From Rs1 sp029027825 (GTDB lineage: Bacteria; Pseudomonadota; Gammaproteobacteria; Pseudomonadales; Balneatricaceae), in the NCBI GenBank assembly GCA_029027825.1, contig CP093399.1, positions 3,038,001 through 3,102,000 on the forward strand: 64,000 nt of DNA. The letters are read 5' to 3'. This document shows positions 8,519 through 16,543 of the stretch, piece by piece. The notes under the pieces were generated by a model. The model made no database searches, had not been told where the DNA came from, and saw only the letters and a program-made list of their open reading frames with translations. Both the position numbers and the translations under genes were made by a program. Each line of letters opens with the position of its first letter. The first letter of the stretch is position 1.

Positions 8519-9484
8519 TTAAACTTCTGTACGTACGTTAACACTTACAAACTTGTCTGCCCGTAAGGTTTTTTCAAAATCGTAACGATAGGCGACTAAT
8601 TTACCGAATTTCACCGCACTATAATCCAAGCAGGCGATATTGTTGGTAATAGGTGCAGGGGTACCTTCACACCAATAGTGACCAATAAATAAGTTTTTTT
8701 CTTCAGGCGGGTAATAGTATAAATTTTGAATTTCTGTTTGCGATAAAACCCGGTGCAACATATTCGCCGGTAGCGGATCAGGCTGAAAAACCACCTCTCC
8801 GTACAGCTCTGGATTTTTCATCCAAAACTTAGTTCTAAAAAATTGACGGACATAACCATCTCTACAGGTCATAGTTTCATTATTTGGCAGCTTAATCTGC
8901 GTACCTCTTAACAGTCGATCCATCACTGTCCATTCAAAAGTATCCCTAATCGCTGAGTGGTAGAGGAACTCACTATCGATAGTATTGGAACCAGTGGTTT
9001 CAAGCATTTTCGCCACCAGCTCTTTATGCCAACAGGCATGTACTACTCTAAAGGAGTCAAATTCAAGAAACAGCGGTAGCTTCATCATCCATTGGTAGAA
9101 GTCTTTTTGATCCTGTGGATGATTCGCCAGCTGGTTAATCGTCTCCTGCAAAATTCTTTGGTGTCTTGAGGTGTGCTCCCGTAAATATGGCATATGCACC
9201 GACTCACCAGAAGTACTATAACTCAGATAATTATACTCGTGGTTTCCCATCACAATATGCGCATTACCGGCATCGACCATATCGCGAACTAAGTGTAGCG
9301 CCTCTCTTATCCTTGGACCACGATCAATGATATCGCCAAGAAACACCACTTTCCTAGTAGCGTGGAAATAGACACCATTGCGTTTTGAATAACCCAATCG
9401 AGTCAACAGCAATTTTAAAGCTAAGCCGCAACCATGCACATCACCGATGATGTCATAACCTTGCGCAGCACATTGTTTAATCAT
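8519..9484 (-). CDS. Calcineurin-like metallophosphoesterase
   Basis: 321 residues. The metal-binding motifs of the PPP/ApaH-type phosphoesterases are in order: GDVHGCG (about 14-20), VVFLGDIIDRGPR (about 47-59) and IVMGNHEYNYL (about 78-88), with later His residues (VVHACWH, IGHYW). It resembles the serine/threonine phosphatase and diadenosine tetraphosphatase superfamily, but its length and C-terminus differ from ApaH, so the substrate is open. The gene follows nadK with a 2-bp gap, so the two are almost certainly co-transcribed. A link to nucleotide metabolism is an inference from that. Confidence 0.82.
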   Translation of the reverse strand: MIKQCAAQGYDIIGDVHGCGLALKLLLTRLGYSKRNGVYFHATRKVVFLGDIIDRGPRIREALHLVRDMVDAGNAHIVMGNHEYNYLSYSTSGESVHMPYLREHTSRHQRILQETINQLANHPQDQKDFYQWMMKLPLFLEFDSFRVVHACWHKELVAKMLETTGSNTIDSEFLYHSAIRDTFEWTVMDRLLRGTQIKLPNNETMTCRDGYVRQFFRTKFWMKNPELYGEVVFQPDPLPANMLHRVLSQTEIQNLYYYPPEEKNLFIGHYWCEGTPAPITNNIACLDYSAVKFGKLVAYRYDFEKTLRADKFVSVNVRTEV

Positions 9485-9486
9485 CT

Positions 9487-10383
9487 TTATAAACTCGAAG
9501 TTCTAGCGGTAAGGCCCGCACTCCAGCCTAATTTTTCACGGCAAGTGCGATAAAAATCGTAACCTTCAGGGTGAATTAATTTAAGTTTGTGTTGATGTTT
9601 GCTGATATGAATAACATCTCCAGGTGCCAAATTAATGCTCACTTGTCCATCGCAAGAAACAATCGGATACGTTTCATTGACTTCACTGATGATCAATCTT
9701 AAATCGCTGTTGCCATCCACCACAATCGGCCTTGATGATAGTGTATGCGGAAACATGGGTACTAAGACTAAAGCGTCGAGTTTAGGGTGCATAATCGGCC
9801 CCCCTCCCGATAGAGAATAAGCGGTCGAGCCTGTCGGTGTGGCAACTATCAAACCGTCTGATCGCTGGGTGTAAACGTAGCTACCTTCGACAAAAAGATC
9901 GAATTCAATCATTCTGGTCGCCTTGCCTGGGTGCAATACCATGTCGTTCAGCGCATCGGCCTCGCCAACTATCTCGCCATCTCTTCTCACTACAATTTTT
10001 AGTAAGAAACGCTCCTCTTCGGTATATTTTCCCTCGAGGATTTCTGCAAATTTTTCTTCAAAATTCTTCGGCGATATGTCAGTTAAGAAACCTAACTGCC
10101 CTCTATTCACCCCTAACACCGGCACATCAAATCTTGACAATACACGCGCAGCACCAAGCAAACTACCGTCTCCTCCCACTACAATCACCAGATCGCATAG
10201 ATCACCCATTTCTTTTTGTTTGCAGGTATCTACACCGTGACCCGGCATCAACTCGCCAATCCGTTTGTCGAGAATGATTTTAAATTCTTGCTCGGAAAAG
10301 TAGCTAATTATATTCTTTAAAGTATCGATAACCTTCGTACTGCCTAACCTACCGATTAAACCGATGTTTTGAAATTTACTCAT
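9487..10383 (-). CDS. nadK: NAD kinase
   Basis: Phosphorylates NAD+ to NADP+ in the cytosol. 298 residues, the normal length. Family motifs: GGDGSLLGAAR (about 71-81, the GGDG catalytic loop), NRGQLGFLTD (about 92-101), the conserved TPTGSTAYSLSGGGPI (about 180-195) and VDGNSDLRLI. It is the first gene of a likely operon with the metallophosphoesterase and possibly the rhomboid gene. Confidence 0.97.
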   Translation of the reverse strand: MSKFQNIGLIGRLGSTKVIDTLKNIISYFSEQEFKIILDKRIGELMPGHGVDTCKQKEMGDLCDLVIVVGGDGSLLGAARVLSRFDVPVLGVNRGQLGFLTDISPKNFEEKFAEILEGKYTEEERFLLKIVVRRDGEIVGEADALNDMVLHPGKATRMIEFDLFVEGSYVYTQRSDGLIVATPTGSTAYSLSGGGPIMHPKLDALVLVPMFPHTLSSRPIVVDGNSDLRLIISEVNETYPIVSCDGQVSINLAPGDVIHISKHQHKLKLIHPEGYDFYRTCREKLGWSAGLTARTSSL

Positions 10384-10685
10384 TAATAAAGCACCCAGGT
10401 TATCTAATAGAGATCGGATTATAGAACAAAATTTTCTGCTCAGCTAGCCAAGAGCCACACCGAACACTGAGCAATTTACTGCACAGCAGTCACTTTCTCT
10501 AATTTCACGTTGATTGTCATTAAAAAACATACTACTCGAAAATCACCGAAATTTTCAACAGCCACTTAAAAGAGTAGCGACAGACTTTAACAACCTTTTT
10601 AACGAATAGAAAACTAGCTTGAGACCTCAACATAACGTTGCGAGTGAAGGTAAGACAAGGCAAAAATCGCTACTTGGAAACGCCC
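10384..10685. other. Intergenic gap with promoter side of nadK
   Basis: No gene is seen. The last 65 bases hold the truncated element described at 10621-10673. The rest is AT-rich and presumably carries the nadK promoter, but I cannot place a convincing -10/-35 pair. Confidence 0.4.
10621..10673 (+). repeat. MITE family 2, 5' fragment
   Basis: Begins GAGACCTCAACATAACGTTG and continues through GTAAGACAAGGCAAAAATCG, matching the left 50 bp of the full element at 44342-44542. The remainder is missing. It abuts the 3' end of the PLP-dependent gene at 10686. Confidence 0.7.
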
Positions 10686-11591
10686 TCATAGAGAAAAACC
10701 TCTGCGCCCCTGTAGCCCGCCTGAGTGTAATAATGCAATATTAGCACCTTCATCAAAGTAATCGCTAGCGACCAATTCATCGAACCTACGCCACATTTTA
10801 GCGCTGTATACCGGCTCTAAAGTGACATTATGCTGTAGTTCAATATTTTTCATTTCAGCCAAGTGCTCGCCTTTTACTTTGCCGTAGCCACCGTAGTGAC
10901 CCGCCAAATCTAAACGCCACTGACAACCCGCTATTCTTTGCCCCGTGACCAGCAAACGCTCGATATCAGCCTCGAGAAAAGCTGCTCCTTTCAATACCGG
11001 GATGCCTAATATCTGATCAGTATGACGAGCCGCTGAAATCAGCCCAGCCAAAGTGCCTCCAGTACCGCAAGCCGCTACTAAACAATTAAGTTTTGGTAGC
11101 TTTCCTTCAATTAAAATCATCAGTTCAGCAACGCCTTTTAGCGCTTTAACACTAGAGCCTCCCTCTGGAATAATTAGACTATCAGGGTATTGTTTGTGCA
11201 GTGAGGCGATGAATTCAGGGTCAGATTTATTTCGATACTGCTCTCTAGAAAGACTTTTTAATTTCATACCCCAAGCACGGGCATCTTGTAGCGTTTGATT
11301 ATCTGCTGACCACTCTCCTCTGATAAAAGCGAGCACTGGAATCTGCAGAGCATTAGCGGCATAAGCCAAGGCGTGAATATGATTAGAATACGCTCCGCCA
11401 AAACTAATAATTTGTCGGCACTGTTGCTGTTTTGCATCGAGCAAATCGTATTTTAGTTTAAACCATTTATTTCCACTCACTTGAGCATGCACTTGATCTG
11501 AGCGAATAAGATGAACTGAAATTTTTTTTCGACGGTATAAATCGCAATCTAATAACTGAGTTTGTAGTGAAATAGAATCTTGGAAGTCCAT
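10686..11591 (-). CDS. PLP-dependent deaminase / D-cysteine desulfhydrase family
   Basis: 301 residues of the fold-type II PLP family that includes 1-aminocyclopropane-1-carboxylate deaminase and D-cysteine desulfhydrase. The PLP-lysine region is VSGNKWFKLKYDL (about 36-48). IISFGGAYSNHIHALAYAA (about 59-77) holds the catalytic Ser/Asn/His cluster. AACGTGGTLAGLI (about 172-184) is the phosphate-binding loop, and LLHSGGLQG is near the C-terminus. I cannot decide between the two activities; gammaproteobacterial members are usually desulfhydrase-like. It begins 64 bp after the last tRNA-Val with no visible terminator between them, so some tRNA-operon read-through is possible. Confidence 0.85.
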   Translation of the reverse strand: MDFQDSISLQTQLLDCDLYRRKKISVHLIRSDQVHAQVSGNKWFKLKYDLLDAKQQQCRQIISFGGAYSNHIHALAYAANALQIPVLAFIRGEWSADNQTLQDARAWGMKLKSLSREQYRNKSDPEFIASLHKQYPDSLIIPEGGSSVKALKGVAELMILIEGKLPKLNCLVAACGTGGTLAGLISAARHTDQILGIPVLKGAAFLEADIERLLVTGQRIAGCQWRLDLAGHYGGYGKVKGEHLAEMKNIELQHNVTLEPVYSAKMWRRFDELVASDYFDEGANIALLHSGGLQGRRGFSL

Positions 11592-11655
11592 CGGGCTAAC
11601 CTTTTTTAAGATTACTAGATGATTGATATAACAGAGAGAGGATATTTAGAATAAG

Positions 11656-11731
11656 TGGTGGGAGTGGAGAGGTTCGAACTCCCGACATTCGCCTTGTAAG
11701 GGCGACGCTCTCCCAGCTGAGCTACACTCCC
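11656..11731 (-). tRNA. tRNA-Val(TAC), copy 1
   Basis: 76 nt with encoded CCA. The acceptor stem is GGGAGTG/CACTCCC, followed by the D-arm box TAGCTCAGCTGGGAGAGC. The anticodon TAC sits in a CTTACAA loop closed by a GCGTCGCC-type stem, and the T-loop is TTCGAAC. All four valine copies in this array are identical by eye. It is the last gene of the array as transcribed. Confidence 0.96.
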
Positions 11732-11828
11732 ACTTAGTGACTCATTTTAGTACATCGACCGCGTTTGATGCAATAGCTTTTATATCGCTATCGTTTAAAA
11801 TTCACTCTTAGATGAGACTCCCTAAAAG

Positions 11829-11905
11829 TGGCGGAGTGGACGGGACTCGAACCCGCGACCCCCGGCGTGACAGGCCGGTATTCTAACCAACTGAACTACC
11901 ACTCC
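11829..11905 (-). tRNA. tRNA-Asp(GTC), copy 1
   Basis: 77 nt with encoded CCA. The acceptor is GGAGTGG/CCACTCC with G discriminator. The anticodon GTC lies in a CTGTCAC loop closed by CCGGC/GCCGG, and the T-arm is GCGGG TTCGAGT CCCGT. It is a canonical tRNA-Asp. Confidence 0.96.
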
Positions 11906-11922
11906 ACATGGTATATCTACTT

Positions 11923-11996
11923 CTATACGGGTTATTGACCCGCGACCAGCGCTTACGGTGACAGACAGGTATTCTAACCAACTGAACTACCACTGG
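11923..11996 (-). pseudogene. Degenerate tRNA-Asp copy 1
   Basis: It keeps the tRNA-Asp 5' half (GTGGTAGTTCAGTTGGTTAG) and the TGTCAC of the anticodon loop. The anticodon stem no longer pairs, the T-loop is replaced by a CGGGT...ACCCG hairpin, and there is no CCA. Confidence 0.75.
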
Positions 11997-12042
11997 ACAT
12001 GGTATGGCGAAATAAAAATTTTCATTTTTAAATCTGTACAAG

Positions 12043-12118
12043 TGGTGGGAGTGGAGAGGTTCGAACTCCCGACATTCGCCTTGTAAGGGCGACGCTCTCC
12101 CAGCTGAGCTACACTCCC
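12043..12118 (-). tRNA. tRNA-Val(TAC), copy 2
   Basis: 76 nt with CCA, identical by eye to copy 1, including flanking bases (ACAAG before the CCA end). The TAC anticodon reads GUA and, with modification, other GUN codons. Confidence 0.96.
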
Positions 12119-12210
12119 ACTGTTTGTACTTGTTTTGCTCTCCAATAAACCACAGCCAGCATTTTACTGTGATTGATACCTTCTAAATATAGAACACTAA
12201 CCTAAGTTAG

Positions 12211-12287
12211 TGGCGGAATGGACGAGACTCGAACTCGCGACCCCATGCGTGACAGGCATGTATTCTAACCAACTGAACTACCACTCC
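12211..12287 (-). tRNA. tRNA-Asp(GTC), copy 2, sequence variant
   Basis: 77 nt with CCA. It differs from the other Asp copies by paired changes: the anticodon stem is CATGC/GCATG instead of CCGGC/GCCGG, and the T-stem GCGAG/CTCGT instead of GCGGG/CCCGT. The acceptor has one G-T wobble (GGAGTGG/CCATTCC). The compensating changes argue that it is functional. Confidence 0.92.
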
Positions 12288-12305
12288 ACATGGTATAACA
12301 ACTTA

Positions 12306-12378
12306 ACTTACGGGTTATTGACCCGCGACCAACGTCTATGGTGACAGACAGTTATTCTAACCAACTGCACTACACTGG
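12306..12378 (-). pseudogene. Degenerate tRNA-Asp copy 2
   Basis: Same decayed layout as the copy at 11923-11996. An additional base is lost in the 5' half (GTGTAGTGCAGTTGG), and the T-arm is a CGGGT...ACCCG hairpin. Confidence 0.75.
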
Positions 12379-12397
12379 ACATGGTATAACTTCTTAA

Positions 12398-12469
12398 CTA
12401 CGGGTTACTGACCCGCGACCAACGCTTACGGTGACAGACAGTCATTCTAACCAACTGAACTACCACTGG
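12398..12469 (-). pseudogene. Degenerate tRNA-Asp copy 3
   Basis: Same decayed layout, with GTTACTGAC in the pseudo T-arm. It is separated from copy 2 only by the shared CATGGTAT spacer, so the degenerate form is itself tandemly repeated. Confidence 0.75.
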
Positions 12470-12515
12470 ACATGGTATGGCGAAATAAAAATTTTCATTT
12501 TTAAATCTGTACAAG

Positions 12516-12591
12516 TGGTGGGAGTGGAGAGGTTCGAACTCCCGACATTCGCCTTGTAAGGGCGACGCTCTCCCAGCTGAGCTACACTCCC
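12516..12591 (-). tRNA. tRNA-Val(TAC), copy 3
   Basis: 76 nt with CCA, identical by eye to the other valine copies. Confidence 0.96.
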
Positions 12592-12684
12592 ACTGTTGTA
12601 CTTGTTTTGCTCTTCAATAAACCACAGTGAGCATTTTACTGTGATTAATATACCCTCTAAATATAGAGCACTAACCTAAGTTAG

Positions 12685-12761
12685 TGGCGGAGTGGACGGG
12701 ACTCGAACCCGCGACCTCCGGCGTGACAGGCCGGTATTCTAACCAACTGAACTACCGCTCC
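12685..12761 (-). tRNA. tRNA-Asp(GTC), copy 3
   Basis: 77 nt with CCA. Anticodon, D and T arms are intact. The acceptor 5' strand is GGAGCGG against CCACTCC, giving a C-A mismatch at pair 5-68. It is probably still a tRNA but with a weakened acceptor stem. Confidence 0.88.
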
Positions 12762-12807
12762 ACATGGTATGGCGAAATAAAAATTTTCATTTTTAAATCT
12801 GTACAAG

Positions 12808-12883
12808 TGGTGGGAGTGGAGAGGTTCGAACTCCCGACATTCGCCTTGTAAGGGCGACGCTCTCCCAGCTGAGCTACACTCCC
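12808..12883 (-). tRNA. tRNA-Val(TAC), copy 4
   Basis: 76 nt with CCA, identical by eye to the other valine copies. Confidence 0.96.
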
Positions 12884-12977
12884 ACTGTTTGTACTTGTTT
12901 TGCTCTTCAATAAACCACAGCGAGCATTTTACTGTGATTGATACACCTTCTAAATATAGAGCACTAACCTTAGTTAG

Positions 12978-13054
12978 TGGCGGAATGGACGGGACTCGAA
13001 CCCGCGACCTCCGGCGTGACAGGCCGGCATTCTAACCAACTGAACTACCGCTCC
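12978..13054 (-). tRNA. tRNA-Asp(GTC), copy 4
   Basis: 77 nt with CCA. Arms are intact except the acceptor, GGAGCGG against CCATTCC, which has a G-T wobble at 4-69 and a C-A mismatch at 5-68. It is the weakest acceptor of the four Asp genes, so function is likely but less certain. Confidence 0.85.
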
Positions 13055-13072
13055 ACATGGTATATCTACTTC

Positions 13073-13145
13073 TATACGGGTTATTGACCCGCGACCAACG
13101 CTTACGGTGACAGACAGTTATTCTAACCAACTGAACTACCACTGG
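13073..13145 (-). pseudogene. Degenerate tRNA-Asp copy 4
   Basis: The 5' half of tRNA-Asp plus TGTCAC is retained. The anticodon stem is lost, a CGGGT...ACCCG hairpin stands in place of the T-arm, and there is no CCA. Confidence 0.75.
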
Positions 13146-13163
13146 ACATGGTATTTCTACTTC

Positions 13164-13236
13164 TATACGGGTTATTGACCCGCGACCAACGCTTACGGTG
13201 ACAGACAGTTATTCTAACCAACTGAACTACCACTCC
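13164..13236 (-). pseudogene. Degenerate tRNA-Asp copy 5
   Basis: Nearly identical to copy 4, including the intervening spacer, but with the original GGAGTGG 5' acceptor strand retained. Confidence 0.75.
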
Positions 13237-13255
13237 ACATGGTATATCTACTTCT

Positions 13256-13329
13256 ATACGGGTTATTGACCCGCGACCAACATAAGTATGGCGACAACCA
13301 ATTATTATAACCGACTGCACTACCACTCA
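13256..13329 (-). pseudogene. Degenerate tRNA-Asp copy 6 (promoter-proximal)
   Basis: The most decayed copy: TGAGTGGTAGTGCAGTCGG at the 5' end and an altered anticodon region without GTC. The CGGGT...ACCCG hairpin is still present. It is the first element transcribed in the array. Confidence 0.65.
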
Positions 13330-13389
13330 AAATGGCTTTAAACTTCTAACAATTTGAAGAAAACTTTATCGCCTCAAACCGAGGTGCGA

Positions 13390-13417
13390 ATTCTAATTAC
13401 TTTTGGAGCGAAGTCAA
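13390..13417 (-). promoter_or_regulatory. Promoter of the tRNA array
   Basis: On the minus strand TTGACT (13412-13417) is followed, after 16 bases, by TAGAAT (13390-13395). A GC-rich discriminator CGCACC sits before the likely start near 13383. A strong -35/-10 with GC discriminator is typical of stringently controlled stable-RNA promoters. Confidence 0.65.
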
Positions 13418-13624
13418 ACCATTATCGTGTCTTTTACTGTTTTATTTACTTTTTTGGCATTTCCCACCTTGCTTCGGTCACTCTTTGATCAACACTGAGA
13501 TAAACTGGGCAAACTACTCTTTATCACTAATTCCTAGACACTTTTAATTTGCATCTGTAACGGGACTCGCTATTCTTGTTATCTATACTTTTTCAGTCCT
13601 GAATTCGGATAATATAATCAATTT

Positions 13625-14254
13625 ATGAGCATACAAAATAATAACCCTCCCGATCTTACGGTCAACGAGTCACTAGATATGTTTGTCAATGACTGGCTGT
13701 CTTTACATCGTATCCAGCAAAATGCTGAGTGCCTATCGATACCATTTGACGCTGCATGGCCATCTGTTTGCTACAACAGTAGCGATACCACAGATAGTGG
13801 CTCAGCTTTCAATGACGGCGATGCATGCTACTGGTCCCCTGTTAAACAGCATCAAAACCCGACTCAGCAGGACATGTTCCAGAGACTTGGAGATGCTTTA
13901 GGATTAGATATCCACCCAGATTTAGCCGCTTTTTACTCTCGATATTGGTCACAGCATTTAACAGCTACGACCTCCGACGGCAAGCTTGAACTGATCCAAG
14001 TTTGGAACCAAGACGACATGGAACGCTTGCGCAGCAATTTGTTAGGCCAGGCAATGGATAAGCGAAAAAGAAAGCAGCCACTTTCATTTTTCTTTGCAGT
14101 AACCTCCCCAGAAGATGGCATGCTCTGCGTTAACAACGATAGTGGTGAAGTCTGGTTTGAATTGCCCGGCAAAAAACCGGTTCGTAAAATTGCCGATTCT
14201 CTACCTTTATTTCTTCAGTCATTAACGCCTGTTTTACAGGAGCCCAATAATTAA
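13625..14254 (+). CDS. syd: SecY-interacting protein Syd
   Basis: 209 residues. Syd is a soluble protein that docks on the cytoplasmic face of SecY and is thought to monitor SecY-complex integrity. Family features are the N-terminal FVNDWLSLH, PFDAAWPSVCY (about 43-53), DACYWSPVKQ, and the DIHPDLAAFYSRYWS stretch (about 95-109) with acidic residues that contact SecY. The C-terminal part contains VNNDSGEVWFELPGKKP. Length is slightly above the usual 180-200. It ends 4 bp before the convergent glycosylase gene. Confidence 0.9.
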   Translation: MSIQNNNPPDLTVNESLDMFVNDWLSLHRIQQNAECLSIPFDAAWPSVCYNSSDTTDSGSAFNDGDACYWSPVKQHQNPTQQDMFQRLGDALGLDIHPDLAAFYSRYWSQHLTATTSDGKLELIQVWNQDDMERLRSNLLGQAMDKRKRKQPLSFFFAVTSPEDGMLCVNNDSGEVWFELPGKKPVRKIADSLPLFLQSLTPVLQEPNN

Positions 14255-14258
14255 CGAT

Positions 14259-14930
14259 TCACTCCCAGCCCACAGTATAAGCTAACAGCCTGCTAATGTG
14301 ACTTAATGGCTCTCCAGATTCTGCATGCCATTGATTGAACGCACTCTGCGCTGCTGCTAAATCTTTTTTAGAGGTAGGTTTTTTTTCTACGATGCCCTGT
14401 GCTTTTAATCCAGCAACTACTTCATCGGTAAGTATAAAGGTATCTTTACCAATCAACCGCAGAAAACACGCTCCTGAATTCCCTCCCAAATGTGATCCCT
14501 GTTTTTTCAGCTCAGCCCATAAACCAGTAATATCCGCTACCGGCCACTGGCTAATATATTTGGCAAAACTGCCATGCTTTTCGATATATTCAGTCACCAT
14601 AAAAGCATTTAATCGCGTCGATTTTATTTTCCCCCAGTGACGAATAATCTTTTCATTTTGCATCAACCCTTCAAGCTGGTCATCACTCATTAGCGCCACT
14701 TTATGCGGAGCGAAACCGAAAAATGCTTTTTCAAACTCAGGCCATTTAGCATCCACTACAGAATGTTTAATTCCCGCTCGAAAAACCCGCCTCGATAAAT
14801 TAGACAATATAAAACTATCTGTCAGTTCACTGAGCTCTTGTTCTGAGCGCACCAGGTCATATCGTGACTCAAGTCTTTCAAGTCCAACCCGCTCCACTAC
14901 ATGCTGATACATCCATTGATAACTTTTCAT
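14259..14930 (-). CDS. DNA-3-methyladenine glycosylase I family protein
   Basis: 223 residues. The middle matches the Adenine_glyco (Tag) fold: WPEFEKAFFGFAPHKVALMS (about 64-83), the helix-hairpin region around KIIRHWGKIKSTRLNA, and HGSFAKYISQWP. It belongs to the variant that lacks the N-terminal Cys/His zinc ligands of E. coli Tag (no RCPW...) and has a longer C-terminus. Alkylation-damage base excision is inferred from family membership only. RBS GAGG lies seven bases before the ATG at 14930. Confidence 0.75.
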   Translation of the reverse strand: MKSYQWMYQHVVERVGLERLESRYDLVRSEQELSELTDSFILSNLSRRVFRAGIKHSVVDAKWPEFEKAFFGFAPHKVALMSDDQLEGLMQNEKIIRHWGKIKSTRLNAFMVTEYIEKHGSFAKYISQWPVADITGLWAELKKQGSHLGGNSGACFLRLIGKDTFILTDEVVAGLKAQGIVEKKPTSKKDLAAAQSAFNQWHAESGEPLSHISRLLAYTVGWE

Positions 14931-15123
14931 TCACACCTCAGTCTGGCATTTTTTACTATTTCACAAAAACAGATTAACAACTAGCACTTAGCCGCCAACC
15001 AACAATAAACACTAAAACAAAAACCATAAACAATAATTATCCCTGAAATGCACGTCCTCACAGAAAATTATCATGACAAATTTATTAAAACAGTATTATT
15101 CACTGTTTAAAGCGTTAATAAAA

Positions 15124-15155
15124 GTAAGTATCATGTAGAAAAATACATATCTTAC
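15124..15155. promoter_or_regulatory. Inverted repeat in the alaA leader
   Basis: GTAAGTATCATGTA and TACATATCTTAC form a near-perfect dyad 26 bp upstream of the alaA ATG. It could be an operator or a leader hairpin. E. coli alaA is under Lrp control, and an Lrp-like gene lies 9 kb away, but the site does not clearly match the Lrp consensus. Confidence 0.4.
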
Positions 15156-15180
15156 AAAATTTTCTTTTAAATTCATTTAC

Positions 15181-16422
15181 ATGGACATAGCAATGCGCTT
15201 CATCAAGAAATCCAAAAAACTCAGTAATGTTTGCTACGACATCCGCGGACCGGTTTTACAAGAAGCCAAACGCCTGGAAGATGAAGGCGCTACCATCATT
15301 AAATTAAATATTGGCAACCCTGCACCTTTTGGTTTTAGCGCCCCAGAGGAAATCATTCAAGATGTAATTCATAATCTGCCATCTGCACAGGGATACTGTG
15401 ATGCTAAAGGGCTATTTTCTGCGCGCAAAGCTATTATGCAAGAATGTCAAAAAATAGGCATTGAAAATGTGGATGCCGAAGACATTTACATAGGCAACGG
15501 TGTTTCAGAATTAATCGTGATGGCCATGCAAGGCTTGTTAGACAATGGTGACGAATTGCTAATTCCGGCACCTGACTACCCTCTATGGACGGCTGCTGTA
15601 AGTCTAGCGGGCGGAAAACCTATACATTACCAGTGTGACGAAGATCGAGACTGGTATCCCAATATTGAACATATGCGCAGCTCAATTACCGAAAAAACCA
15701 AAGGGATTGTGATCATTAATCCAAACAACCCAACAGGGGCCGTTTATCCCGACACTGTTTTACTGCAAATAATCGAGCTAGCTAGAGAGTTTAATTTGTG
15801 TCTCTTTGCCGATGAGATCTACGATAAGATCATTTATGACCAGGCAATACACACGCCCCTAGCCTCTCTGTGTAACGACATTCTATGCCTTAGCTTTAAC
15901 GGACTCTCTAAATCTTATCGAGTCGCCGGCTTTAGAACCGGCTGGCTAATTATTAGCGGCGCAAAAGATCAAGCTAAAGATTATATAGAGGGCCTAGATA
16001 TGTTATCGAATATGCGCCTGTGCGCCAACGTCCCCTCACAACACGCTATCCAAACCGCATTAGGTGGCTACCAAAGCATCAATGAACTAATCGCACCAGA
16101 GGGCCGTCTATATCAGCAGCGAACTATAGCCCACAAACTTCTCTGCGCGATCCCCGGCGTCAGCTGCACTTTTCCACAGGGCGCTCTATATTTGTTCCCC
16201 AAGCTGGACCCTAGCGTTTACCCTATTGAGAACGATGAAAAGTTCGCCTTAGACTTACTCATTAAGCATCATGTTTTGATCGTGCAGGGAACCGGTTTTA
16301 ATATACGCGACAATCAACATTTTCGGGTGGTATTTTTGCCACGAGAAGATCAGCTTATTGAGGCAATCAATCGTATTGCCTTGTATTTAGAAGAGTATAG
16401 AAACACTCACCAAGCAGGTTAA
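15181..16422 (+). CDS. alaA: Alanine aminotransferase (glutamate-pyruvate)
   Basis: 413 residues, class I/II PLP aminotransferase that forms alanine from pyruvate with glutamate as donor. It aligns with E. coli AlaA along its whole length: SNVCYDIRGPVLQEAKRLED, KLNIGNPAPFGF, AQGYCDAKGLFSARKAIM, IINPNNPTGAVY (about 184-195), FADEIYDKIIYD, and the PLP lysine in SFNGLSKSYRVAGFRTGW (about 239-256). The ATG at 15193 (MRFIKKSKKL) is an alternative start closer to the E. coli N-terminus. Confidence 0.96.
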   Translation: MDIAMRFIKKSKKLSNVCYDIRGPVLQEAKRLEDEGATIIKLNIGNPAPFGFSAPEEIIQDVIHNLPSAQGYCDAKGLFSARKAIMQECQKIGIENVDAEDIYIGNGVSELIVMAMQGLLDNGDELLIPAPDYPLWTAAVSLAGGKPIHYQCDEDRDWYPNIEHMRSSITEKTKGIVIINPNNPTGAVYPDTVLLQIIELAREFNLCLFADEIYDKIIYDQAIHTPLASLCNDILCLSFNGLSKSYRVAGFRTGWLIISGAKDQAKDYIEGLDMLSNMRLCANVPSQHAIQTALGGYQSINELIAPEGRLYQQRTIAHKLLCAIPGVSCTFPQGALYLFPKLDPSVYPIENDEKFALDLLIKHHVLIVQGTGFNIRDNQHFRVVFLPREDQLIEAINRIALYLEEYRNTHQAG

Positions 16423-16480
16423 AGGCTTTCAAACCTTTACAGCTAAATCTAACTGTCCGCTTCGCGGAGAATTACTGTGA

Positions 16481-16514
16481 GAGCTCAGCATAATAACTAC
16501 GTTACGCTGAGCTC
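16481..16514. repeat. REP-like hairpin between alaA and ygiQ
   Basis: GAGCTCAGC ... GCTGAGCTC with a short AT-rich loop lies between the convergent alaA and ygiQ stops. It is a degraded relative of the hairpin family at 61814-61859 and may serve as a bidirectional transcript end. Confidence 0.5.
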
Positions 16515-16543
16515 CACATGGAAATCACAGGTTCAGGACCATA

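Noticed and set aside
13123..13326. 67-residue frame in the tRNA array
   Set aside because: It reads through degenerate tRNA-Asp copies and repeats itself because the DNA repeats.
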